Source of the DNA: an uncultured Clostridia bacterium | Lineage (GTDB): Bacteria; Bacillota; Clostridia; Christensenellales; Aristaeellaceae | DNA: 64,000 bases | Direction of reading: 5' to 3' | Assembly (NCBI GenBank): GCA_947565865.1 | Contig: CANOHT010000001.1 | Location: 186,001 to 250,000, forward strand | Position numbers and translations under genes: made by a program | The notes under the pieces: model-generated | The model's database searches: none | Seen by the model: only the letters and a program-made list of their open reading frames with translations | Told to the model about the DNA's origin: nothing | Shown: positions 46,893 through 56,285 of the stretch, in pieces | Numbering within the stretch: the stretch's first letter is position 1 | Layout: each line of letters starts with the position of its first letter

Positions 46893-49465
46893 TGCGGGGC
46901 CTCCTCTCTGCTGATCCAGGAATAAGGCGCCAAGGGCACCTGCGTTCCATCCGGCGCACTGAAGCGCTGCGTCTGCGCGCCTTCGTTAACATAGACCGCC
47001 ATACCGTTCTCATACAGCGTCCTGGTAACAGTCCCCTGCCGACTGTGATGGCGTATGGCCTTCCCGGCGGTAGCCTTCAGCGCTTCCTTCGCCTGAGCAT
47101 AGGCGTCCTCCAGCCGCTGCGCCATCAAAGGATAGCTTCCGGCGTACATGTCGTCAAAATCAGTGTACTTGACGGCAGCTCCGCTTTCGGCATAGACCTG
47201 CGCGTACAGGCCTGAGCCGTAAGCGACGCACCGCAGCAGGTAATCACGCTCATCCGCCGCATACTGCATCGACGTGGCCGCGTAGTCCACATGGCCGGAC
47301 AGAATCATCTGCGCCAGCGGAATCTCCTGGCTGAACAGGGGATGGGCCGAGGCATGGAGCGGCAGATCATATACCAGCGACGCCCCAGGCAGCGCATAAG
47401 CATTGCCACCTCGAAGCCATACGTCTGTTTCCAGCGCCTGCATGGCCGTTTGAATGGCGCGGCGCATCTCGTCCCGGCTGACAAAGCCGTTGTCCCTCAT
47501 ATCGCTGTAAAGGATGGCGCCCAGGTCAGTAAGCGCCAGCGCGTCCAGCCCAAAATCCCGGGCGGCACGGTCAAAGGCGGCCAGCCCTTCCAGGATGGCG
47601 TCCTGATTGAGCATGTACGCCGCCATGCCTTTGGCGTTCATGTACATGGTGGACAGGGTATAGTCCGGCCTATAGGCCGCTGTGGAGGTAAGCAGTCGGG
47701 CCGTATCACCGCTGACGTTGAAGCCGTCCAGCCAGCCGTCCTTGTGCACCAGCATCACGTCGTTGGCCACCGCCAGCGGTATGTTCCGGGCCTTGAGCGT
47801 ATCGCGAAGCTCCGCCAGCCCCTTCCGGCCTCCCAGCGCGGCTTCCGCGTTCACGTCCGTCTGACGTGTGCCCCGCACGCCGCCCGCAAGAGCCCCGCTG
47901 GCAATGACCCGCAGCCCCTCCCCGGCCGTCCGCTGGAGTGCCAGCACCATTTCAGCCGTTTGAGCGAAGGTCGTCAGCGGGCGAATCCGCGTCACCGGCA
48001 CCCCCAGCACCAGCTCTTCCACGTCGATGGCGCCGATGGTTTCCAGCGTCAGCGGCAGCTTGCCGGAGGAGACGCCCATCAGCAGCCCTTCCGCCTCAAG
48101 GCTCTGCTTGATAGCCTGGGCAATGGCGCTGTAATCCGCCGGCCCCTTCGGGAGCAGGCAGTACGCCACCGCCATGTCGCATCGGTTGGCCTGCGGCTGA
48201 TAGCACAGAATCCGATTCTCAGGCTTGGCGTCCAGGGAGAAATAGGTCGTCTCCATGTACAGAAACTTAACGCCCGCATACCCCAGGGAGCCGTCGGTTC
48301 GGGGAGCGTCGGCAACAATGGAGGCAAAGGGCGCGCCATCCGTGATGACGGCGGCAACCGCCAGATCCTGCGCCTTCACACCGTAGACCGGCAGCGTCAC
48401 CAGCGGCGGACGGACGGCGCGGTCCGTCACCTGGTTGGCGTCATCCGTGCCGTATACTCTGGCGCTGTAAGCCGGATACCCGCTGTTGCGCGCCGTCTGC
48501 ATATCCATCAGCGCGCCGCAGCCGTCAGGAATGACCGCATAGCCCTGCTCGCCGGGACGCGGAACGCCGAAATAAGGCAGCAGCGTGATGTCAACCAGCT
48601 TCGCGCCCTGGGATACAAGAAGCCCCTCAAATGGGATTTCTACCCGCAGGCCCTGGTCGGTCAGCGTATATCGGAGCGTCACGGCCGCATGAAGCTCGTC
48701 CTTGTCCGCCGCCATATAATCGCAGGCGGCTTCATCCAGGTATTTTTGCTCCAGGGTGTAGCCGATGGCGTCAAATATTTTCTCCAGCTTGGTCATCTCC
48801 ATTTTGGACGGCGAGCCCGCCAGCGCGTAAACGGGCATCCTTTCCAGAACGGGGAAGCGCTCCAGCAGCGTCGACCGCGTCTGCGGCAGATCCGAGTCCT
48901 TCAGCTCCAGATAGGAATACAGCCGCTTCAGCGTCGATTGGTCGCTGGCCTTCTCCACCTTGCTCAGCACGGCCTCAAAGGCTTCGATCGTCATCACCTG
49001 CGGCACGGCGTATACCTTGGCGGTTTTGCCGAAGCAGTATGTCACCTCGAAAGCGTCGTCCACCTGCCGGGACGCGACCTGTCCATAGGCCGCGGCGTCG
49101 GTCAGGGAATTCCAGCTGTACTGCGTTCCCTGAGCGCTGGCCAGAGTCAACAGCAGCTGGGCGCCTTCCTTCTCCTTGCCCCAGTCGGGCGCGTTGGAGC
49201 GGAACGTCCCGCCCGAGGGCAGATGGCGGCAGGCGATCTCCGCCGTCACATCGTTGTAGAGCAGCTCCCACGTTCCGTTTTCCAGCACCGTATGGAAGTT
49301 GACCAGCGCCGAGTCCTCCGGGGTGATCCGAACTCTCCTGCCGCCGCGGTACTCGGCCAGCAGAGAAGGTTCAAACACGCCAAGCCCATTCTCGTCCGAC
49401 TGGCAGCCGACAAGCGCCAGCAGGCAAAGCACCGCCATCAGGAGCAGCAAACATCTCTTTTTCAT
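46889..49465 (-). CDS. DUF5696 lipoprotein
   Basis: An 858-residue exported lipoprotein: signal MKKRCLLLLMAVLCLLALVG with lipobox LVGC, C21. A beta-rich N-terminal half (YRVGRR-like strands, TWELLYNDVTAEI, VIPDGCGALMDM) precedes a region from about 490 that looks like a TIM barrel (VNDVMLVHKDGWLDGFN, FGLDALALTDLGAILYSD, QMILSGHVDYAATS). This matches DUF5696 proteins encoded in Paenibacillus-type sugar ABC operons, whose activity is unreported to my knowledge. A surface glycosidase is possible. It is the only clear lipoprotein of the locus. Confidence 0.8.
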   Translation of the reverse strand: MKKRCLLLLMAVLCLLALVGCQSDENGLGVFEPSLLAEYRGGRRVRITPEDSALVNFHTVLENGTWELLYNDVTAEIACRHLPSGGTFRSNAPDWGKEKEGAQLLLTLASAQGTQYSWNSLTDAAAYGQVASRQVDDAFEVTYCFGKTAKVYAVPQVMTIEAFEAVLSKVEKASDQSTLKRLYSYLELKDSDLPQTRSTLLERFPVLERMPVYALAGSPSKMEMTKLEKIFDAIGYTLEQKYLDEAACDYMAADKDELHAAVTLRYTLTDQGLRVEIPFEGLLVSQGAKLVDITLLPYFGVPRPGEQGYAVIPDGCGALMDMQTARNSGYPAYSARVYGTDDANQVTDRAVRPPLVTLPVYGVKAQDLAVAAVITDGAPFASIVADAPRTDGSLGYAGVKFLYMETTYFSLDAKPENRILCYQPQANRCDMAVAYCLLPKGPADYSAIAQAIKQSLEAEGLLMGVSSGKLPLTLETIGAIDVEELVLGVPVTRIRPLTTFAQTAEMVLALQRTAGEGLRVIASGALAGGVRGTRQTDVNAEAALGGRKGLAELRDTLKARNIPLAVANDVMLVHKDGWLDGFNVSGDTARLLTSTAAYRPDYTLSTMYMNAKGMAAYMLNQDAILEGLAAFDRAARDFGLDALALTDLGAILYSDMRDNGFVSRDEMRRAIQTAMQALETDVWLRGGNAYALPGASLVYDLPLHASAHPLFSQEIPLAQMILSGHVDYAATSMQYAADERDYLLRCVAYGSGLYAQVYAESGAAVKYTDFDDMYAGSYPLMAQRLEDAYAQAKEALKATAGKAIRHHSRQGTVTRTLYENGMAVYVNEGAQTQRFSAPDGTQVPLAPYSWISREEAPQ

Positions 49466-49468
49466 CGT

Positions 49469-50083
49469 TTACATCCTCAGCTTGACTTCATTGATGATGC
49501 CGCCGATGTAGGCGATCATTTTATCCGCGACGGAGGCAAAGAGAATCAGCGCGAATATTGCCAGCACCATCATGACCACGGTCAGCAGCAGCGTTGTGAC
49601 CGCCTTTTTCGGGGTGTATTGGTGGATGGTCAGCAGCCCCGCAAATATCAGGAAGCCCGTCCACACCACACCCAAGGTCTCGGTGAACGCGATAAGATAA
49701 ATCTCATCCGCAATCAGAATGTGGGTAAACCCAAGTCCCAGCAGCGCGCTGATGATATATGGCCCCATGGCGTAAGTCACCACGCAGAAAATTTCGCGCA
49801 TGACGCCTTCCCCATCCGTAATGGCCGCCGTCGCCCAATTGCAGACCACGAGCAGCATGAAAGGCAGGCCTACGCTGACCGCGTCCCTGAGCAGATTGAA
49901 CTGACGGGGATTGAAGGTGGTAAAGCCCGGCCCGGCATAAATCATCCGGGCGAAATAAGCCGCCAATGACGCCAGAGCCATCAGCCACGCGACAGATAAG
50001 GAAAAGCGTTTTTCCAGCTTCAGCTCGCCGTAGCGGGCAAAGGGGCGACACATGACCCGAAGCGGTTCCATAATGCGTTTCAC
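49469..50083 (-). CDS. YIP1 family membrane protein
   Basis: A 204-residue integral membrane protein with five predicted TM helices (about 27-45, 68-88, 98-118, 130-152, 166-190) and the YIP1-like pattern AITDGEGVMREIFCVVTYAM followed by PYIISALL. The function of bacterial YIP1 proteins is unknown. ATGA overlap with the NHL gene and a 3-base gap to the DUF5696 gene tie the three genes together. Confidence 0.82.
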   Translation of the reverse strand: MKRIMEPLRVMCRPFARYGELKLEKRFSLSVAWLMALASLAAYFARMIYAGPGFTTFNPRQFNLLRDAVSVGLPFMLLVVCNWATAAITDGEGVMREIFCVVTYAMGPYIISALLGLGFTHILIADEIYLIAFTETLGVVWTGFLIFAGLLTIHQYTPKKAVTTLLLTVVMMVLAIFALILFASVADKMIAYIGGIINEVKLRM

Positions 50084-51576
50084 CCTTCCTTCTCCTCCTT
50101 CCGGTCGCGCAGCTTATCCTTAGCGACAAAGCAGGCGGTCAGGGCAATCAGCGCCAGGGCGGCGGGGGCAAACCATACGCGCAGCACTTCCTTGCGATAT
50201 GCCTCAAAAGCCTTGTTGTACCAGTCCTGCAGATTCGCCGTTTCAAAATACATCATGGCTTTGCGATAATCCCCATCCCGATAAGCTGCCTTGCCCAGGC
50301 CCGCGTAACCAATATCAAAATTGGCGTTCTTGGCGATGACGGCGCTCCACTTATCCGCCGCGCCGGAATAATCGCCATGGTTATAGCAGTCGATGGCCTG
50401 AGCAATCAGCGCGCCATACGCGGTGCGCTCATAGACCGTCAGGAGATTGCTGCCGCGATCCGTCACCGCCAGACGGTCGCCGTGAACGTCCAGCGCCGTC
50501 GGGGTAACCAGGCCGCCCTGTGCGGCACCCGGGCCCGAGAACGCATACAGCAGATACCCCTCCTGGTCATAGGCAAAGACGCGGCTTCGATGATTGTCGA
50601 TCATATAATAGACGCCATTTTCGCCCGCCGCTATGTCCATGATCTGACTTACGCCCGCGTAAAAGGGCGCCGTTTCGCTCAGATCCTCCACATCGCCCAC
50701 CTGCGGATAGAAGCCCTTGCGCCGCAAAATATCCTGGCCCATCAGATTCAGACGGCGAACCACCGCTCCCTCCTCGGTACCCGCGCCGGCGGCAACCTCC
50801 GCGATAATCACTTCGCTGTCCACCGCGGCCGTGGTCGCAAACAGAAAGCCTTCGTCATCCATGGCAATGCTGTTGTACTCCACCGGCACAAAATCTTCCA
50901 TTCGGCTGCGCTGCTCCCGAGTCGCCAGACGTTTCCACATCAGCCGCCACGGATCGGGGTTGACCCTCGCCGCGGCCAGAAAGCCTTCAAAATCGCCGGC
51001 GGGGTTGATGACCAGAATGCCGGCGTTGATGGACGCCGCCACGACGTACATACGTCCGGCGTCATCCAAGGCCAGCTTGACGGGACGGTAATTCGTGCCC
51101 GCGCCGATAAGCTCGGTTTCCGGCGTGGCGTATTCCGCCATCAGGCTGCCCTGGCGATCCATGCGCACCACCCGGGCATTGTAGGTATCGCACACATAGA
51201 TGGAGCCGTCCGTGCCGGACAGCGCCGCCTTGGGCTGGTTGAAGGGCGACAGCGCGCCGTCCTTTTCCACGCCGTCGTACACCCGAACCAGCCTCAGCTC
51301 CTTATCCAGCGCGATGATCCGGTTGTTGCCCGAATCCGTCACCAGCAGCCCGCCGTCGGCCTCATAATATACATCGGAAAGGCCGTTGAACTCCTTCTCC
51401 AGGCCCAGCTGAGCCGCATCCAGCGTGACCGCGATTTCGTAAGGCGCGGGACAGGGAACCGACTTCCCGTACACGTTGTACGAATAGCTTTGATGGCCGC
51501 TCTCCGCGGCCTTCGCCTGAGAAAGCAGCAGGAGGCATGCCAGCATGACCGGCAGCAAGCTCCGTCGCAGTCGCAT
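50080..51576 (-). CDS. Exported NHL-repeat propeller protein with TPR and C-terminal anchor
   Basis: A 498-residue exported protein. After the signal MRLRRSLLPVMLACLLLLSQ (AKA-AES) come NHL-like blades (GLLVTDSGNNRIIALDKEL, GSIYVCDTYNARVVRMD, NGVYYMIDNHRSRVFAYD, DRLAVTDRGSNLLTVYE), then two TPR-like units (about 395-455) and a C-terminal TM helix (VWFAPAALALIALTACFVA) with a basic end. It should face outward, held by its C-terminus. AAAGGAGG precedes the ATG. Sugar binding or complex scaffolding are guesses. Confidence 0.8.
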   Translation of the reverse strand: MRLRRSLLPVMLACLLLLSQAKAAESGHQSYSYNVYGKSVPCPAPYEIAVTLDAAQLGLEKEFNGLSDVYYEADGGLLVTDSGNNRIIALDKELRLVRVYDGVEKDGALSPFNQPKAALSGTDGSIYVCDTYNARVVRMDRQGSLMAEYATPETELIGAGTNYRPVKLALDDAGRMYVVAASINAGILVINPAGDFEGFLAAARVNPDPWRLMWKRLATREQRSRMEDFVPVEYNSIAMDDEGFLFATTAAVDSEVIIAEVAAGAGTEEGAVVRRLNLMGQDILRRKGFYPQVGDVEDLSETAPFYAGVSQIMDIAAGENGVYYMIDNHRSRVFAYDQEGYLLYAFSGPGAAQGGLVTPTALDVHGDRLAVTDRGSNLLTVYERTAYGALIAQAIDCYNHGDYSGAADKWSAVIAKNANFDIGYAGLGKAAYRDGDYRKAMMYFETANLQDWYNKAFEAYRKEVLRVWFAPAALALIALTACFVAKDKLRDRKEEKEG

Positions 51577-51590
51577 ATCGCTCTCCTCCT

Positions 51591-52508
51591 TTATTCCTTG
51601 ATGCCCGAGGCGGCCATGGTCTCAATGATGCTGTTCTGGCACAAGAGGAACACGAGCACCGGCACGCTGATGAGAATCAGGCCCACTACCGCGCCGGCGC
51701 CAGCGCGGGCAGAGCCTCCGCTGGTAATAATGTTGTTCATGGCGTAGGGCAGCGTCTTCAGCTGCTCCGAGCGGATGTAGAACGAGCCGGTGGTGTTCCA
51801 CAGATCCTTGATGCACAGGATCATCAGCGTCAGCCATGCGGGCTTGACGATGGGCATGACGATCTGGAAAAACAGCCGCGTTTCCCGCATACCGTCTATT
51901 CGCGCCGCTTCAATCAGCGCGTCGGGAATGCCGCTCATGAACTGCTTCATCAGGAAAAGGCCCAGAGGCATGCCCACCACGGGAAGCAGCACCGCCCAAT
52001 AGCTGTCCATCAGATGCAGGGTGTTCATAATCAGCATGTTGGGCACCCAGGTGACCACGGGAGAAAACATCAGCGTACCCGTGATAAAGGAGAATACCAG
52101 CCTCCGCCCGGGAAAGTGATGCTTTTCCAGCACATAGGCCGCCATGGAGGCAAAGATAATGTGCAGAAACGTACCCGCCGCGGTAATGAACAGCGTATTG
52201 AAAATGTACCGCGTGAAGGGCACCCAGCTGTCCTGCATGAGCACGAACAGATCCTCGAAATTCTGGAGCGTGGGGTTCTGCACGAAGAACCTCGGCGGGA
52301 AGAGAAAGAACTCGTCCAGAGGCTTAAACGCGCTGATGATGACATAAAGCAGCGGCAGCGCCATGAAAGCGCCCATCACGCACAGGAGCGCCGCGCTCAG
52401 GGCGTTGCCCGAGATGGATCGTCCCAGCCCCACATGCAGGCGCTGACGGAAAAAACGATGAATGATCGCAAACACGGAGGCTTTTTCCCGTTTCATTTCC
52501 ATGGTCAC
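51591..52508 (-). CDS. Carbohydrate ABC transporter permease (pair 1, MalG-like)
   Basis: A 305-residue permease: six TM segments and the EAA loop IEAARIDGMRETRLFFQIVMP. The GTG at 52508 overlaps the upstream stop as GTGA; an ATG two codons later sits ten bases after AAAGGTGG and may be the true start. Partner of the next upstream gene. Confidence 0.9.
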   Translation of the reverse strand: MTMEMKREKASVFAIIHRFFRQRLHVGLGRSISGNALSAALLCVMGAFMALPLLYVIISAFKPLDEFFLFPPRFFVQNPTLQNFEDLFVLMQDSWVPFTRYIFNTLFITAAGTFLHIIFASMAAYVLEKHHFPGRRLVFSFITGTLMFSPVVTWVPNMLIMNTLHLMDSYWAVLLPVVGMPLGLFLMKQFMSGIPDALIEAARIDGMRETRLFFQIVMPIVKPAWLTLMILCIKDLWNTTGSFYIRSEQLKTLPYAMNNIITSGGSARAGAGAVVGLILISVPVLVFLLCQNSIIETMAASGIKE

Positions 52509-53413
52509 TGGCCCACCTTTCTGAGTAGCCGCCCCACCAGCATGTTGGTTCCCAGCATCATCAGGAAGAGCATCGTTGACAGCGCCGAGGCATAGCCCAG
52601 ATCAAAGCGCAGATAGCCATAATCATAGAGGTGGTTGACCACCGTATGCACAGCGTAGTCTGTGGATGGAAAGCCCATCAGCGCAATGGTGACATCATGA
52701 ATGGAGAATGCCGCCGTAATGGACATGATCGCGCCGAACATCAGCTGGGGACGCATCATGGGCAGGGTAATATACCAGAGCTCCTGCCAGCGGTTGCGGA
52801 TGCCGTCCACCTGGCCGGCCTCATAGTACTGCTTGTCCATGCTGCGGAAGCCGGCCACAAAGGAGAGGAAGCCCGCGCCCATGGATGTCCACAGCACACA
52901 GATAATAACCACCAGCATCATGTAATCCGTATCGGCCAGCCATTGGATCGATTCGCGGACAATCCCCAGGCGCATCAGCAGACCGTTGATATAGCCGTAC
53001 TCGTCATTGGAGAAAAGCAGCGTCCATACGGTGTAAACCGAGGTGGTCATGGTCGGCGCGTAAAACAGCAGCACAAAGAGGGAGCGCGAGAACCGCGAGG
53101 ACATGTTGTCGATCTGCCAGGCAAGCAAAAAGGACATGCCGTAGCCGATGGGCCCGGTAATCAGCGCCAGCAGCAGGGTATTACGCAGCGCGACCAGGAA
53201 CACGTCATCCCCTGTAAACATGCGGATATAGTTATCCATCCCCACAAACCGCGCGGGATCAAAAAAATTGTTATATGTCAGGCTGTTCCAGATGGAAATG
53301 CCCACAGGTAGCGCCGTAAACAGGAGAAACACAATGAAATACGTCGCAAGCATCAGATAGGAATACCGGGCCTTGAAGACCCTTCGGCCCACGGATACAG
53401 GCTGCATGCTCAT
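52505..53413 (-). CDS. Sugar ABC transporter permease (pair 1, MalF-like)
   Basis: A 302-residue permease, with TM1 in LMLATYFIVFLLFTALPVG and the EAA loop YEAGQVDGIRNRWQELWYI. The ATG at 53411-53413 (MSMQPVSVG) has AAGGA eight bases upstream and begins one base after the solute-binding gene stop; longer readings run into that gene in another frame and are rejected. Confidence 0.92.
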   Translation of the reverse strand: MSMQPVSVGRRVFKARYSYLMLATYFIVFLLFTALPVGISIWNSLTYNNFFDPARFVGMDNYIRMFTGDDVFLVALRNTLLLALITGPIGYGMSFLLAWQIDNMSSRFSRSLFVLLFYAPTMTTSVYTVWTLLFSNDEYGYINGLLMRLGIVRESIQWLADTDYMMLVVIICVLWTSMGAGFLSFVAGFRSMDKQYYEAGQVDGIRNRWQELWYITLPMMRPQLMFGAIMSITAAFSIHDVTIALMGFPSTDYAVHTVVNHLYDYGYLRFDLGYASALSTMLFLMMLGTNMLVGRLLRKVGQ

Positions 53414-53414
53414 C

Positions 53415-56147
53415 TTACGGTTCCTTTCCCGCCGCCAAGCCAAGCTCTTTGCGCTTGACGGCGATTTCATCATTGATGACCCGCACATAGTCCAGCATGG
53501 CCTCCCGCGGGTCCTCGCCGGAGAGCACCACTGCCCTGAAGGCGTTTTCCACATGCCAGGCTGTATAGTAGCCGCCGGGCACCTCCTCCACAGCCTGAAG
53601 CTGCGTCTGCTGCTCCTCCAGCATTTTGAGGTCGCTTCGGCGCCAATTGAGCAGCTTCAGCGCCTCCCGGTTGGCGGTCTGATACCGTGCCGCCGCGCCC
53701 AAAACGCTCTCCAGCTGCGTGCTGTAAGCGGCCTGTACCTGCGCGCTGGTACACCATTTGATGAACGCCCACGCCTCGTCCTTATGCTCCGAACTGAGCA
53801 GAATCATGTTGCCGGAAACCACAGCGCGAACCCTACGGTTGATTTCGCCATCCTCAGTCCGCACGCCGGGGACAGGCATCATCGACCACTGGCCGATGAT
53901 TTCCGGCGCGGAGACCATCAGCGTATTGTACAGGGTGTAATCCGCAATCACGATGGGCGCTTCGCCCGAGCGGAACCGAGCCGCCGTGTTGAAGGTATAG
54001 GGCATGCCGTAATTCGTATAGAGCTGGGTGAAGCGCTTGAAAGCGTCCAGGGCCGGCTGCTCATCCAGCACGACCCGGCTGCCGTCCGCCGCATACGCCT
54101 CGCAGCCCTGCTGAAACAGGAACATGCTCAGTCCTGTCAGGGAACCGTAAACCTCCGTACCTACACGGCCATCCACCAGGAACATCATATGGCTGCGCGA
54201 CAGTCGGGGGATCAGGGCGATCATTTCATCCCACGTCTGTGGAATCCCGACGCCCAGCTCATCCAGAATATCCATGCGGCAGAACATCATCATATGGCTG
54301 AGCGTCTCCGGCAGGGCGTACACGCCGCCCTCAAAGGCAAAGGGCACCGAGGCCTCGGGGTGGAAGCGCGCGGCAATCTCCTGATAATCAGGAAAGCTTG
54401 TCAGATCATAGGCCGCGTGGCGGGACGCATAGTTGACCGGATCACCCATGGCGGCGCCCAGCAGCACGTCCGGCCCGTTGCCCACGCACACCGAGGGCGT
54501 CACGTTGTCCGGCGCCACCAGCTGCAAATTCACGCGAATGCCCGTATTGGGCGTAAACTCCGTGCGGATCAGGTCATTCAGCGTCTGCGCCCTGTCACGG
54601 GAGCTGGTGACCCATACGGTGATCCCTTTGTCGCCCTCGCCCGCGGAAAAGCTGTTGTAATCCGTATGGAAAGAGTCCATAAACAGGCTGGTCTGATAAC
54701 GCAGGTTTTCCGAAAAATTTGTCTCGGCGCGAGGCAGGGGCGAACCCGGGGCCGCCAGCTCCAGATAATCAATGTCCAGCGGCCGCTCCGTCGCCGTCAG
54801 GATCCAGTCGCCCAGGGCGGACAGATTCGTCTTGAAGCTCTCAAACTGCTCAGGGATCAGGTAAGTATCCAGGGAGAAGCTCCGCAGCTGGCGGATCAGC
54901 CGCTCCACCGGCACCAGGTCGTCGCCCCGCTCACGCATCCGCGCGGCAACCTGACCGACGGTCTCCTCCAGTACGGCCAGCTCACTGCGCATCCGCTGGA
55001 TACTCTGGGGCAGATTGCGATCCAGGCCATAGTCCCGCAGCGGATCGGGCGAAGCGCCGGTCAGCATCAGGATTTCCATATATACCTGGTTGAGCGCCTT
55101 CAGACTCTGCTGCATGGTTCTGATCGCCTCGGCCTCCTCGCCCAGCACGGCCTCCAGGGTGATGGTATGGCGGCCCTCCTCCAGATGGAAAAGCCAGGGT
55201 TTGTCCTCCCCCAGCGTCACCATCTGCCAGCCGTCATCATAGGAGAATCGAACCATTTCGGCCTGGGCAAAGGGAACTTCGCCATCCACATAAAGGGTGC
55301 GCACCGCGTCAAACGCCCGGGAAACATTCTGCCGGGCACGGAAACGCAGCTCATACAGCCCGGTCTCCGGCACATCAACCTCCCAGGTGATGGCCTGACC
55401 CGGTCTGGCAAAGGCGCTGCCGCCCACCATGTTCAGGCAGATCTTCGCGCCCCGGTTGGGCTCCGTCAGCGCCGAGGATCTATCGGTCTTTGGGATAATG
55501 GCGACATCATTGGCATAAAGGAAGGTCTCGCCCTGGACACGAACCGTCTGCCCAGCGGCCTGCCCCTCAGGCTGCCGGTAGGGTGCGTTTTGGGGCGGCG
55601 GCACAAGGCGCAGGCTGTTCAGGTACACATCCTCCCGCTCGATATGCAGGGTGAGCGTATGCTCTCCCTGACTCAGCGCCAGCAGCAGCGGCCCCCGAAC
55701 AAGACCGGCGCTGTCCCGCATGAAGCACGTCTGGGGCACGGCATAGGGAACCTGCGGCACGCGCAGGTCATTGCCCCGCTCATCCTGGATAATATCATGG
55801 GCTGGCCGCCAAAGACGCGGCAGCGTCGGTGAGCCGGCTTCCTTAAAAGGCAGCTCGCCGTCCACCTCCAGGCGATATTCCCCGGCGGCGCTTCCCGCGT
55901 CGGTCAGGGTATAGCCGATTTCCAGCGCATACAGCCCCGCTTCAGGCACCTGCACGGTGAAGGATACGCTGGTCTCCTGTTCCACCAGGCGTTCCTCCCC
56001 TTGCAGCAATACAATTTCCGTCTTCGCAGGCTGAGCGACCGTTTCTTTCAGATGATCGGCGTACTCCTGCTCCGCCGCCGCACTCAGCCACAGGCCGCAC
56101 AGCGCAAGCACCGCCAGCAGCAACCGTCCCCCAGTCTTACCCGTCAT
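53415..56147 (-). CDS. Large solute-binding fusion protein with duplicated N-terminal beta domains
   Basis: A 910-residue exported protein. After a signal peptide (ending SAAAEQE, no lipobox) come two related beta-sandwich-like domains (about 30-175 and 180-345), each with the repeated pattern VPExGLYxLxxxxxL...VDGExPF and a closing G-x-HT(L/I)TL strand, resembling carbohydrate-binding modules. A helical linker (about 345-460) leads to a family 1 solute-binding domain (about 505-890; ITVWVTSSRDRAQTLND..., VGNGPDVLLG, EDGEINRRV). Normal solute-binding proteins are 400-550 residues. GGAGGG lies eight bases before the ATG at 56147. Confidence 0.85.
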   Translation of the reverse strand: MTGKTGGRLLLAVLALCGLWLSAAAEQEYADHLKETVAQPAKTEIVLLQGEERLVEQETSVSFTVQVPEAGLYALEIGYTLTDAGSAAGEYRLEVDGELPFKEAGSPTLPRLWRPAHDIIQDERGNDLRVPQVPYAVPQTCFMRDSAGLVRGPLLLALSQGEHTLTLHIEREDVYLNSLRLVPPPQNAPYRQPEGQAAGQTVRVQGETFLYANDVAIIPKTDRSSALTEPNRGAKICLNMVGGSAFARPGQAITWEVDVPETGLYELRFRARQNVSRAFDAVRTLYVDGEVPFAQAEMVRFSYDDGWQMVTLGEDKPWLFHLEEGRHTITLEAVLGEEAEAIRTMQQSLKALNQVYMEILMLTGASPDPLRDYGLDRNLPQSIQRMRSELAVLEETVGQVAARMRERGDDLVPVERLIRQLRSFSLDTYLIPEQFESFKTNLSALGDWILTATERPLDIDYLELAAPGSPLPRAETNFSENLRYQTSLFMDSFHTDYNSFSAGEGDKGITVWVTSSRDRAQTLNDLIRTEFTPNTGIRVNLQLVAPDNVTPSVCVGNGPDVLLGAAMGDPVNYASRHAAYDLTSFPDYQEIAARFHPEASVPFAFEGGVYALPETLSHMMMFCRMDILDELGVGIPQTWDEMIALIPRLSRSHMMFLVDGRVGTEVYGSLTGLSMFLFQQGCEAYAADGSRVVLDEQPALDAFKRFTQLYTNYGMPYTFNTAARFRSGEAPIVIADYTLYNTLMVSAPEIIGQWSMMPVPGVRTEDGEINRRVRAVVSGNMILLSSEHKDEAWAFIKWCTSAQVQAAYSTQLESVLGAAARYQTANREALKLLNWRRSDLKMLEEQQTQLQAVEEVPGGYYTAWHVENAFRAVVLSGEDPREAMLDYVRVINDEIAVKRKELGLAAGKEP

Positions 56148-56205
56148 GTAGCCATCCCTCCGGAAAGTATCGTCAATCAAGCTTTAAGCCGCATCCATAA
56201 AGAAA

Positions 56206-56246
56206 GGGCAGAGGACAAGCAGATCAAGAGCCCTTGTCCCCTGCCC
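56206..56246 (-). terminator. Intra-operon hairpin after the first solute-binding gene
   Basis: Fourteen-base arms 56206-56219 and 56233-56246 with one mismatch, 13-base loop, then TTTCTTTA on the minus strand. It lies 40 bases after the stop of the promoter-proximal gene. Partial termination here would make the first solute-binding protein more abundant than downstream proteins, as in maltose operons. Confidence 0.7.
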
Positions 56247-56285
56247 AAGGCGCAGCGGCGCCCCTTTTTTCAGGGAGAATCGAAA

